NCBI GenBank assembly: GCA_937892735.1
Contig: CALBGL010000083.1
Span: 1-16,784 of the forward strand
Source: an uncultured Clostridia bacterium
Lineage (GTDB): Bacteria; Bacillota; Clostridia; Lachnospirales; Bianqueaceae
Length of the DNA stretch: 16,784 nucleotides
Reading direction: 5' to 3'
A model generated the notes under the pieces. That model was not told the DNA's origin and made no database searches. It saw nothing but the letters and a program-made list of their open reading frames with translations. Each line of letters starts with the position of its first letter. Within the stretch, counting starts at the first letter, position 1. The position numbers and the translations under genes were made by a program. Positions 1-4,932 of this stretch are shown here, piece after piece.

Positions 1-937
1 AGTCCATGCCGAAAGTATCTCTTAAAGTAATGGCGCTCTTAGTTGTCTCCTTGAGAGCTGAAGGATCCATCTCCCCCAGTGTCTGAACAATCACTCCAGC
101 CGCGTCTGCCACGTCTGCAAAAGATTCTCCGTAATTGGCCGCATAGATCTCCTCCATCACGTCGCCATAACGTTCCATTTGTGACGTGGTAATGCCTGTA
201 CTAGCTTGCAGCTGTCTCTGTGCGTCATCTAGTTCTGTTACCGATGTAATTGCTTCTGTCGCCGCGGTCTTCGCCAGATCGACCAAACTCCCCGTTAACT
301 TTTGCTTAACGATCTCACCGAACGATGCGCTGACTTTCTGTGCCTCTTTGACCTCTTTTCCAAACTCATCGATGCTGGTAGCACAGTGATCCGTTGCCAG
401 CTCGGCTTCTTTCATATAGGAGGCGTTTTTCCCTAGCTCTGCATTAACCTTGATCGTCTGGGCCTGTGCGTTGTTCAGTTGCTTCTGCCAGTCTTGCACC
501 CGGTTGCCGGCTCTCTGGTATGCCTGCTCCCCTTTATCAATCACCGTGCTCAGGCTCTGAATGACTTTTTCCTGTTCTGCTATCTCCTTATTGGAAGCAT
601 CTGTACTGTTTCGAAGTTCTGTCAGTCTGGTTTCTGCCGCAGCCAGATCATTTTTGTATTTATCAAGTTGCTGACCGACGCTTGCATAACTATCCCTGGC
701 GTGTTCAAGGCTTTTTCGAATTTCCTCTTCTTTCTGTTTATGAGCATCGAGAATCTTAGTTAAGACTTCATGTTTACGCTGCAGCGCTTCCAGTGTATTA
801 GCCTGTCCCTCTGTCTCCGCACTGACCAGATTCAATTCTGACCGCAACGTCTTCAACGTATTGTTACACGATGTTACCGCTTGCTTAAACTCTCGTTCGC
901 CTTCCAGCACGATTTTGGCACCAATCTTCTCAGCCAT
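1..937 (-). CDS. Phage tail tape measure protein, N-terminal part (runs off the window)
   Basis: The first 312 codons of a long gene leave the left edge of the window. The start is the ATG at 937, preceded by an AGGGGG-type ribosome site about 5 bases upstream. The protein begins MAEKIGAKIVLEGEREFKQA, typical of tape measure N-termini. It continues as a long heptad-rich coiled coil (about residues 25-150, with many K, E, L and Q), followed by an Ala/Ser/Thr-rich stretch and a segment with DVADAAGVIVQTLGEMD near residue 290. That segment resembles the TP901-type tape measure core domain. In siphophages this protein sets tail length and forms the tail lumen on which the major tail protein polymerises, guided by the assembly chaperones encoded upstream. 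Its place after the chaperone gene agrees. No transmembrane or lytic-transglycosylase part is visible in the portion present. Confidence 0.9.
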   Translation of the reverse strand, partial: MAEKIGAKIVLEGEREFKQAVTSCNNTLKTLRSELNLVSAETEGQANTLEALQRKHEVLTKILDAHKQKEEEIRKSLEHARDSYASVGQQLDKYKNDLAAAETRLTELRNSTDASNKEIAEQEKVIQSLSTVIDKGEQAYQRAGNRVQDWQKQLNNAQAQTIKVNAELGKNASYMKEAELATDHCATSIDEFGKEVKEAQKVSASFGEIVKQKLTGSLVDLAKTAATEAITSVTELDDAQRQLQASTGITTSQMERYGDVMEEIYAANYGESFADVADAAGVIVQTLGEMDPSALKETTKSAITLRDTFGMD

Positions 938-1002
938 TTCATCACCCCCTCTTATCAATATTCCATTTCATTTCTACTCACACGCCCCTATGTGACGTGA
1001 CT

Positions 1003-1404
1003 TCATCGTATTCTAAATTTGATCCCGCCGCCGATCCAACCAATCAGCTTCACCACAATACAGACCAATGCTATAACCAGGCAAATACCTATGATCCATG
1101 TCTCTGCAGTTTTCCACTCAAAGATGAGTACAAGGATGTTTACTATCATCGTTGCGGCACATCCGATAACAGTTCCGATGTCTCCCAGCATTGCCATTTG
1201 TGTCCTCTTAGTTCTCGTTGATCTCAGGCGAAGCGCACAAGCTACAGCTACGGGTGCCGCGATGATAATTCGAAATATGCCGGCATCCATATCCGTCATA
1301 TTGCCAATCAATGCCCCCACCAATGTGCAGGCAACGAAAATAATCAGCCCCGTTCCCAATACAGCTATCACCTTTACCTGCTTAGATAAACCCTGTTCAG
1401 CCAT
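1003..1404 (-). CDS. Small four-helix membrane protein inserted between tail chaperone and tape measure genes
   Basis: The 133-aa product starts MAEQGLSKQVKVIAVLG. I chose the ATG at 1404 because AAAGGAGGTGG lies just upstream; the frame is open further 5' but without a good ribosome site. Four hydrophobic segments are clear: about residues 11-34, 40-58, 73-98 and 104-129. A short basic loop (RLRSTRTKRTQ) follows the second segment and the C-terminus is basic (KFRIR). There is no signal peptide or recognisable enzymatic motif, so it is predicted to be a polytopic inner-membrane protein. I do not recognise the family. Tail genes do not normally encode such a protein, and a promoter-like sequence sits directly upstream, so it may be a moron gene. 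Superinfection exclusion is a guess from context only. A small tail-associated membrane protein is the alternative. Confidence 0.7.
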   Translation of the reverse strand: MAEQGLSKQVKVIAVLGTGLIIFVACTLVGALIGNMTDMDAGIFRIIIAAPVAVACALRLRSTRTKRTQMAMLGDIGTVIGCAATMIVNILVLIFEWKTAETWIIGICLVIALVCIVVKLIGWIGGGIKFRIR

Positions 1405-1429
1405 CTTCGCCACCTCCTTTATTGATTCC

Positions 1430-1458
1430 ATTATACTACAAGTCCAACATAGATACAA
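1430..1458 (-). promoter_or_regulatory. Candidate promoter for the four-helix membrane protein
   Basis: On the minus strand a perfect TATAAT (1430-1435) lies 17 bases downstream of TTGTAT (1453-1458), a 3-of-6 match to the -35 consensus. The promoter overlaps the last codons of the frameshifted chaperone product and is about 25 bases upstream of the membrane-protein start at 1404. A private promoter inside a late operon is typical of moron genes. The weak -35 keeps confidence moderate. Confidence 0.4.
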
Positions 1459-2010
1459 TTTCTTTCTTTTCAAAGAGGCCCTTTTTCGTCTTGAAATTGT
1501 GCCACTCCTTAAACTCTCGAAAAAGATCATACCACTTTCCATAGTACATATGCCGTATCTCTCGTTCTGTATATCCAATCTGCAACCCCATGAACACAAC
1601 CCGCGCAAAATTTATGGGTTCTGGTTCTCCTCCTGGTTCTCCTGCGCGGTCTTCTGGTTTTTTGAGATAAAACAGCGTGAGAATTCCTCATAAAGTGTAG
1701 TCGTCAGTGTATAAAATGGCTGATCTACCATGCGCAAAAGGGCCTTTCTGGAGGGCATTTCTGCCGCTTTTCCGTTCTCCTCCGCCTGGATCTCTACGCC
1801 TTCTCGTATCATCCAGTATAAGGCACAGCTGACGGCCTTTACATCGGGAAGACTTGTCGCTTTATCCTCTCCCTCATTGATTCCTAAAAGCTTCTTCTCG
1901 AAAACAGTTAAGTTCCCAAACTCCTCTTGGATCTTTTCCAATACACAAATATCACACTTGTATGGAAATTCCTTTCCCCCGATCACTATGGTCTTCAAAT
2001 CTTCAAACAT
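1436..2010 (-). CDS. Tail assembly chaperone, extended -1 frameshift product (gpGT-like), 191 aa
   Basis: Codons 1-118 are read from 2010 to 1657. A -1 slip on A-AAA-AAC (1657-1663) then continues reading from base 1657 to the TAG at 1436-1438, adding 73 residues. The added part begins PEDRAGEPGGEPEP and goes on to FARVVFMGLQIGYTEREIRH and an aromatic/basic region ending VSMLDL. No stop interrupts it. By analogy with lambda gpG/gpGT, the short form coats the tape measure protein while the long T-like extension recruits major tail subunits; both leave the finished tail. The extension has no usable start codon or ribosome site of its own. This, with the classic heptamer and downstream hairpin, makes a frameshifted product far more likely than a separate gene. 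Confidence 0.85.
1601..1663 (-). promoter_or_regulatory. Programmed -1 ribosomal frameshift signal: A-AAA-AAC slippery site plus hairpin
   Basis: The heptamer AAAAAAC (1657-1663) is in the correct phase (TCA AAA AAC) for simultaneous -1 slippage. After a 7-base spacer, CCGCGCA (1643-1649) pairs perfectly with TGCGCGG (1601-1607). Two G-T pairs and one A-T pair can extend the stem inward, leaving a loop of about 29 bases that contains the zero-frame TAA. Spacer length and stem position match known stimulatory hairpins. A pseudoknot was not ruled out. Confidence 0.85.
1612..2010 (-). CDS. Tail assembly chaperone, short in-frame form (gpG-like), 132 aa
   Basis: The 132-aa protein begins MFEDLKTIVIGGKEFPYKCD and ends with a polar Gln/Asn/Glu-rich tail (ENQEENQNP). 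The ATG at 2010 has AAGGGAGA about 9 bases upstream. Small acidic proteins of this size directly before the tape measure gene are the tail assembly chaperones of Siphoviridae. The family is recognised here by position, size and the embedded frameshift signal rather than by a strong motif. The gene lies downstream of a regulatory island that separates it from the major tail protein, with which it normally sits side by side. The gap to the antirepressor stop is 54 bases, and I see no convincing promoter in it. Most ribosomes should end here, giving an excess over the 191-aa form. Confidence 0.82.
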   Translation of the reverse strand: MFEDLKTIVIGGKEFPYKCDICVLEKIQEEFGNLTVFEKKLLGINEGEDKATSLPDVKAVSCALYWMIREGVEIQAEENGKAAEMPSRKALLRMVDQPFYTLTTTLYEEFSRCFISKNQKTAQENQEENQNP

Positions 2011-2064
2011 GTTCGATATCTCCCTTATATTGTTGGGGCGATATTTCTACCGCCCCATGAATTC

Positions 2065-2829
2065 TTACGATACATACAATAGACGGAACGTTTCGCGTCC
2101 CTTCGGCGTGATCAGCGTCTGTGTGCCGCTCCACTTTGTCTTTTCATTGTAGCACTCCTTAATTTCGAAGAGGCCATTATTCTTATCTGCATATGGCAGC
2201 AGCTTCCCGCGCTTATCGCGATAAACATATTTATGCTTAAGCAGAAACCCGATGAAGTCCTTTTCTCTGATCTCCAATTGCTTGGCAGTCTCACGGAAAT
2301 TGGTCAGCAAGTTGCGATCCACCAATTCATCGAAATAATCCGCTTTCGGCTGAAGGATTGTATTCTCCACCTTCAAGGATGAGTTTACCGCTTCCAGCCT
2401 CTTATTCTTCTCCTGCTCATCTTTAAGGGCCGTACAGAGCCGGATCATCATATCCGGATTCAGGATCGCCTGCTCCAATGTCTCCGGCGTCATATAGGCG
2501 CCATGCTTACGAATAGAGGGCAGGATCTCGGAGGTAACCCATCTCTTGAATCTCTTGGCACCGGGAAGCTTACTGGAAAGCACCAGACTGTATAGACCGG
2601 ATTCGTTGATGATGGTGATTCCACGGTTTGGGATGTCAAAGGTCGCGTTTTCCGACCTTTGGACAATCCGCTTGTCCTCAGCATCGACGTGGGTTGACAG
2701 CGCATCCTTGGCATTTTTGTACCCCAACGCCTCAGCCACATCCTTTCCGACCAACCACGGCTCTCCCTCAATCTCAACCGCTCTTACCAGTCCGAACTCT
2801 TTATTTTCAAAGATCTTCAACTCATTCAT
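2065..2829 (-). CDS. Phage antirepressor with Bro-N and KilAC domains
   Basis: This 254-aa protein has the full architecture of phage antirepressors. The N-terminal Bro-N DNA-binding domain (about residues 5-112) carries GKDVAEALGYKNAKDA at 28-43, INESGLYSLVLSS at 74-86 and FKRWVTSEILPSIRKHG at 94-110. A short coiled linker (about 130-160) leads to a C-terminal KilAC/ANT domain (about 160-254) with TAKQLEIREKDFIGFL and GQxLITPKG-like motifs. Such proteins inactivate phage repressors or bind DNA to favour lytic growth. The start codon at 2829 overlaps the stop of the upstream gene by ATGA, so the two are translationally coupled. Its location between the major tail gene and the tail chaperone is unusual; antirepressors normally sit in the early region. 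The likely targets are the XRE regulators 1-2 kb to the right, but this is inference. Confidence 0.93.
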   Translation of the reverse strand: MNELKIFENKEFGLVRAVEIEGEPWLVGKDVAEALGYKNAKDALSTHVDAEDKRIVQRSENATFDIPNRGITIINESGLYSLVLSSKLPGAKRFKRWVTSEILPSIRKHGAYMTPETLEQAILNPDMMIRLCTALKDEQEKNKRLEAVNSSLKVENTILQPKADYFDELVDRNLLTNFRETAKQLEIREKDFIGFLLKHKYVYRDKRGKLLPYADKNNGLFEIKECYNEKTKWSGTQTLITPKGRETFRLLYVS

Positions 2830-3059
2830 ACTTTTATTTTTCCTTTCTTCATCTCAGCCTTGGCCGCCCTCATACCACGGGCAAAGGCGTATTCGTAAAG
2901 GGTATTAGCGCCGTCAATAAGAAGCTGGCCTTTCATCTCCTCAATGGCCAGGATATCAAAAACATCAACCGCATAACGATTCAGGATATCTTTAGGAACC
3001 TCTGTAATGGCCCGTTCAATCCTGGCCTGTGCTCTTGTGATTGCATCTTGTTGTGTCAT
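2826..3059 (-). CDS. Small helical protein of unknown function, coupled to the antirepressor
   Basis: The 77-aa product begins MTQQDAITRAQARIERAITE. The ATG at 3059 follows AAGGAAGGAAAG; an upstream in-frame ATG at 3104 lies inside a strong hairpin and lacks a ribosome site. The protein is predicted to be almost entirely helical, with a hydrophobic middle (NRYAVDVFDILAIEEM) and a basic C-terminus (KAEMKKGKIKV). No catalytic or DNA-binding motif is recognisable. The 4-base ATGA overlap with the antirepressor gene implies joint expression and probably a linked role, perhaps as a partner or modulator. A structured leader precedes it. I do not recognise the family. Confidence 0.75.
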   Translation of the reverse strand: MTQQDAITRAQARIERAITEVPKDILNRYAVDVFDILAIEEMKGQLLIDGANTLYEYAFARGMRAAKAEMKKGKIKV

Positions 3060-3092
3060 AATGCTTTCCTTCCTTTCAATTTTTCTCTTGAA

Positions 3093-3140
3093 AGAAGTTA
3101 TCACATCTGGTATACTGAGATTTACCAGAGGGTAACTTCT
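3093..3140 (-). promoter_or_regulatory. Nested long hairpin in the leader of the antirepressor operon
   Basis: Two perfect arms are nested. AGAAGTTA (3093-3100) pairs with TAACTTCT (3133-3140). Inside them TCTGGTA (3106-3112) pairs with TACCAGA (3123-3129) around a 10-base loop. Fifteen base pairs with one asymmetric internal loop end 34 bases before the start codon at 3059. An alternative hairpin pairs ACCAGA with TCTGGT within the same bases. There is no U-run, so it is not a standard terminator. It may be an operator, an RNA switch or an attenuator. Confidence 0.5.
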
Positions 3141-3152
3141 GGTGAGCAGTTT

Positions 3153-3189
3153 GAGCGTTGCGAACCTTTGCGTGTGGGAGGCAACGCTC
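3153..3189 (-). repeat. Perfect 9-bp inverted repeat just after the second RHH gene
   Basis: GAGCGTTGC (3153-3161) is the reverse complement of GCAACGCTC (3181-3189), with a 19-base loop. It begins two bases past the TAA of the RHH paralogue. No T-run follows on the minus strand. It could slow transcription, protect the upstream transcript end, or be a binding site; the sequence does not decide. Confidence 0.5.
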
Positions 3190-3190
3190 T

Positions 3191-3358
3191 TTATTTACCC
3201 AATAATAACTGAATGCCTCTGCGAATAGCCTCTCCCTTTGTGATGGCATGCTCCTCGCAATACTTTTGCAGCTTTTGTTCCGTCTCCTCATCCAGTCGAA
3301 TACTATACCGAATTGCCTTGGGCTTTTCAGTCTTGGGTCTGCCTGTTCTTGGTGACAT
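3191..3358 (-). CDS. Ribbon-helix-helix (CopG/Arc-like) regulator, second paralogue, 55 aa
   Basis: The 55-aa protein begins MSPRTGRPKTEKPKAIRYSI and continues RLDEETEQKLQKYCEEHAIT, then KGEAIRRGIQLLLGK. After a basic AT-hook-like arm (TGRPK), a beta strand (AIRYSIRLD) and two helices fit the RHH fold, which binds DNA as a dimer through the paired strands. It resembles the neighbouring RHH protein strongly at the N-terminus (12 of the first 14 residues identical) but the third codon positions differ, so the duplication is old. The ATG at 3358 lies inside the upstream RHH gene, 32 bases before that gene's stop, with its own GGAGG 9 bases upstream. The two are thus read in different frames over the overlap and are probably coupled. 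Likely an autoregulator of this island. Confidence 0.82.
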   Translation of the reverse strand: MSPRTGRPKTEKPKAIRYSIRLDEETEQKLQKYCEEHAITKGEAIRRGIQLLLGK

Positions 3359-3533
3359 GATCTTCAACCTCCGCTTTTACCATCCGAATTCCAATACGAA
3401 TAATGTCACTCTTGGTTTTTCCAGTTTTCTCACAACAGTAGTTCAGGTCCTCCATCGTGTCCTTATCCGCTCTTATTTTTAATTGGATATCCTTTGGTTT
3501 TTCCGCTTTGGGTCTGCCTGTACGGGGCGACAT
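3327..3533 (-). CDS. Ribbon-helix-helix regulator, first paralogue, 68 aa
   Basis: The protein begins MSPRTGRPKAEKPKDIQLKI, and then RADKDTMEDLNYCCEKTGKT leads into KSDIIRIGIRMVKAEVEDH. A basic TGRPK arm, one strand (DIQLKIRAD) and two helices make it a ribbon-helix-helix DNA-binding protein. I chose the ATG at 3533 because AAAGGAGGGATGAT precedes it; a longer in-frame reading to 3590 would cross the -10 and -35 of a strong promoter. The C-terminal tail (TKNRQTQD) is the sequence that also encodes the start of the second paralogue in another frame. The gene is expressed from the promoter at 3562-3590, whose short palindromes may be its own operators. Confidence 0.85.
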   Translation of the reverse strand: MSPRTGRPKAEKPKDIQLKIRADKDTMEDLNYCCEKTGKTKSDIIRIGIRMVKAEVEDHVTKNRQTQD

Positions 3534-3561
3534 ATCATCCCTCCTTTCTGTGTACACGCAT

Positions 3562-3590
3562 ATTATATTCTTGTATACACAAAAAGTCAA
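3562..3590 (-). promoter_or_regulatory. Strong sigma-A promoter for the RHH genes
   Basis: On the minus strand TTGACT (3585-3590) and TATAAT (3562-3567) are exactly 17 bases apart, a near-consensus promoter 29 bases before the RHH start. Two short palindromes, TGTATACA (3572-3579, in the spacer) and GTGTACAC (3550-3557, just after the -10), have centres 22 bp apart, about two helical turns. Ribbon-helix-helix dimers often bind such phased sites, so autoregulation is likely. Confidence 0.8.
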
Positions 3591-3608
3591 TGCCTTTTTT
3601 CAATTCTC

Positions 3609-3707
3609 TCAAAAAAAGTTATCCTTCCGCCGCCGTCTTGCATTGATCACAATGCAGACCAACGTTATTGCCGCCGCTGTCAGCGTTACGATATCCATCA
3701 CATCCAC
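3609..3707 (-). CDS. Putative 32-aa single-helix membrane peptide (holin-like toxin type)
   Basis: A GTG at 3707 is preceded by AAGGAGG with 7-base spacing and opens a 32-codon frame: VDVMDIVTLTAAAITLVCIV, then INARRRRKDNFF. It has one hydrophobic helix (about residues 5-21) and then a run of four arginines, the pattern of small holin-like or type I toxin peptides in Firmicutes. The strong leftward promoter at 3739-3767 lies directly upstream, making this the first gene of that transcript. Alternative starts are GTG 3701 and ATG 3698. Because it is short, coding status rests on the ribosome site, promoter position and the amphipathic layout. Function is unproven; a leader peptide is the main alternative. 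Confidence 0.55.
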   Translation of the reverse strand: MDVMDIVTLTAAAITLVCIVINARRRRKDNFF

Positions 3708-3738
3708 CGCTGCACCTCCTTCCCTTTAGGATGATTTT

Positions 3739-3767
3739 ATTATACACTGTTTTCAGTGTAATATCAA
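3739..3767 (-). promoter_or_regulatory. Leftward promoter of the regulatory island, overlapping operator 1
   Basis: On the minus strand TTGATA (3762-3767), a 17-base spacer and TATAAT (3739-3744) form a near-consensus promoter. The perfect palindrome ACACTGTTTTCAGTGT (3744-3759) fills the spacer and touches the -10, so a bound repressor should block polymerase. It would drive the membrane peptide, RHH genes and antirepressor. Confidence 0.8.
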
Positions 3768-3828
3768 TAGACACTTTACACAAAAATCAGTGTATTCATT
3801 TATCTATTTTTTACATTGTTTTCTGTGT
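3744..3828. promoter_or_regulatory. Three 16-bp operator-like sites between the divergent promoters
   Basis: Site 1 is ACACTGTTTTCAGTGT (3744-3759), a perfect inverted repeat. Site 2 is ACACAAAAATCAGTGT (3778-3793). Site 3 is ACATTGTTTTCTGTGT (3813-3828). All keep ACA(C/T)...GTGT at the same spacing, and centres are 34 and 35 bp apart. Site 1 lies in the leftward promoter and site 3 overlaps the -35 of the rightward promoter. The layout recalls lambda-type switch operators, and the adjacent XRE proteins are the natural binders. Confidence 0.75.
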
Positions 3829-3844
3829 ATAAATGTGTTAGAAT
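3816..3844 (+). promoter_or_regulatory. Rightward promoter for the two XRE regulator genes
   Basis: TTGTTT (3816-3821), a 17-base spacer and TAGAAT (3839-3844) lie 28 bases before the first XRE start at 3872. Operator 3 (3813-3828) covers the -35, suggesting autoregulation. Confidence 0.6.
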
Positions 3845-3871
3845 TTATAAGAAGGAAAGGAGGCTTAATTT

Positions 3872-4084
3872 ATGCCGCTCATATACAAGATGGACATATT
3901 GTCCGCCCTAAAGAAGGCTGGATATAATACTAACGTACTTCGCAAAGAAAAGCTTTTGTCAGAAGGAACCATTCAATCTCTCCGTGAAGGAAATCCTATT
4001 TCATGGAAAAACATCGATACCATCTGTCAATTGCTATCCTGCCAACCAGGTGATATCCTAGTTCATATATCAGATGACAATTAG
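3872..4084 (+). CDS. XRE-family (Cro/CI-type) HTH regulator, 70 aa
   Basis: The 70-aa protein runs MPLIYKMDILSALKKAGYNT, then NVLRKEKLLSEGTIQSLREG, and ends with a typical NIDTICQLLSCQPGDILVHI segment. This is the compact HTH domain found in many Firmicute phage and ICE regulators (HTH_26 type), where the last helices (...ICxLLxCQPGDIL) are diagnostic. There is no oligomerisation or peptidase domain, so it cannot be cleaved like a CI repressor. AAAGGAGG sits 9 bases before the ATG. It is the first of two rightward regulator genes facing the leftward operon and probably binds the palindromic sites just upstream. Which of the two XRE proteins is the main repressor cannot be told from sequence. 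Confidence 0.9.
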   Translation: MPLIYKMDILSALKKAGYNTNVLRKEKLLSEGTIQSLREGNPISWKNIDTICQLLSCQPGDILVHISDDN

Positions 4085-4095
4085 GAGGTGATGAA

Positions 4096-4314
4096 ATGCC
4101 ACTAACTATGGGCGAAAAAATTCGGATTATCTTAGGACGAAGAAATATGACACTGGCGCAGTTAGCAGAAAAATTAGGACAATCCCGTCAAAACCTATCG
4201 AACAAAATGTCTCGCGACAATTTTTCAGAACAAGAACTGATCGCTATCGCTGCAGCCCTAGATTGTACCTATCGCGCCGAGATGATCATGAATGATACAC
4301 AAGAGATCATTTAG
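4096..4314 (+). CDS. Second XRE-family HTH regulator, 72 aa
   Basis: The protein begins MPLTMGEKIRIILGRRNMTL and has a textbook HTH: TLAQLAEKLGQSRQNLSNKM at residues 19-38, followed by FSEQELIAIAAALDCTYRAE. It is about the size of a Cro-like protein and lacks any extra domain. It starts 11 bases after the stop of the first regulator, with TTAGGAGGTGATGAA directly before the ATG, so the two form an operon. A strong terminator follows its stop. The pair with the facing RHH/antirepressor operon looks like a bistable switch. The acidic C-terminus (NDTQEII) has no known role. Confidence 0.9.
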   Translation: MPLTMGEKIRIILGRRNMTLAQLAEKLGQSRQNLSNKMSRDNFSEQELIAIAAALDCTYRAEMIMNDTQEII

Positions 4315-4318
4315 CTTA

Positions 4319-4347
4319 ACACCCCCAGGACACGCTTCTGGGGGTGT
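4319..4347 (+). terminator. Rho-independent terminator after the XRE operon
   Basis: ACACCCCCAG (4319-4328) pairs perfectly with CTGGGGGTGT (4338-4347) around a 9-base loop, followed on the plus strand by ATTTTAT. The stem is GC-rich and begins 5 bases after the second XRE stop. It lies between convergent genes (the major tail gene stops at 4361 on the other strand). On the minus strand the run after the stem is poorer in T, so it may only weaken leftward read-through. Confidence 0.85.
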
Positions 4348-4360
4348 ATTTTATGTGATC

Positions 4361-4930
4361 TCAGCCGCCTACTCCTGGCGAAGTATTTCCCGCCTTTGTA
4401 TTAATCCATTCCAAAGCTTCCGCCTCGGTATCGAAAATCTCGACATCCTTCCAGATGCCCGCAGAGTTGACCATAGCCTTCCCCGTAAGCGTCGGTGTCT
4501 GATATTCAATCGCATCTCCCTTAGTCCTGTAGGTGGATGCTCCCTCAGAGAATTTGACCTTATAAAGCCAAGATGCTTCGTAGCTGCGAACGCCATTCGT
4601 TTTAGCCGTTACATAGAATCCAAATCCTACATACCCGCCATCATCCGTTCCCTTAAAGGTGACGGACGAGTCATCTTCTCCTACGGTATGTCCAAACATC
4701 ATCTCATGAGCCTCGATGGGAAGGCTCGTTGTATTCAGAGACACATCCGCGTCAATGAATTCCTTGTCATATTCTGCCGTGCCATTGTCCCCATACACAG
4801 ATCCTTCTGCATAATTGGGGGTAATGTCAATCTGAATCGCCTTTCCACACTGAAACGCCCCACTATAGGTATCGCTTGAGGACTCTGTGAGTTTTGCGAT
4901 TGTCGGTTTTGCTAAACCAATATAAGCCAT
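4361..4930 (-). CDS. Phage major tail protein (phi13 family)
   Basis: The 189-aa protein begins MAYIGLAKPTIAKLTESSSD. It contains the family signatures EGSVYGDNGTAEYDKEFIDA (about residues 42-61), DVSLNTTSLPIEAHEMMFGH (61-80) and VGFGFYVTAKTNGVRSYEAS (101-120). This beta-rich protein polymerises into the tube of the siphophage tail. The ATG at 4930 follows AAGGAG and begins 2 bases after the stop of the gp10-like gene. It is the last gene of the contiguous head/tail block: the next late genes (chaperone, tape measure) lie 2.3 kb further left, beyond an inserted regulatory island. The C-terminal part (ALEWINTKAGNTSPGVGG) ends in a flexible Gly tail. Confidence 0.93.
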   Translation of the reverse strand: MAYIGLAKPTIAKLTESSSDTYSGAFQCGKAIQIDITPNYAEGSVYGDNGTAEYDKEFIDADVSLNTTSLPIEAHEMMFGHTVGEDDSSVTFKGTDDGGYVGFGFYVTAKTNGVRSYEASWLYKVKFSEGASTYRTKGDAIEYQTPTLTGKAMVNSAGIWKDVEIFDTEAEALEWINTKAGNTSPGVGG

Positions 4931-4932
4931 AA

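Noticed and set aside
938..1002. Promoter or hairpin before the tape measure gene
   Set aside because: Only the ribosome site is convincing. Short CACG/CGTG matches are too weak to call a structure.
1003..1608. A 201-aa version of the membrane protein
   Set aside because: The first 68 codons overlap the chaperone extension in another frame and have no ribosome site. AAAGGAGGTGG clearly marks the ATG at 1404.
3327..3590. An 87-aa version of the first RHH protein
   Set aside because: The longer start would place the promoter -10 and -35 inside the coding sequence; the ribosome site points to 3533.
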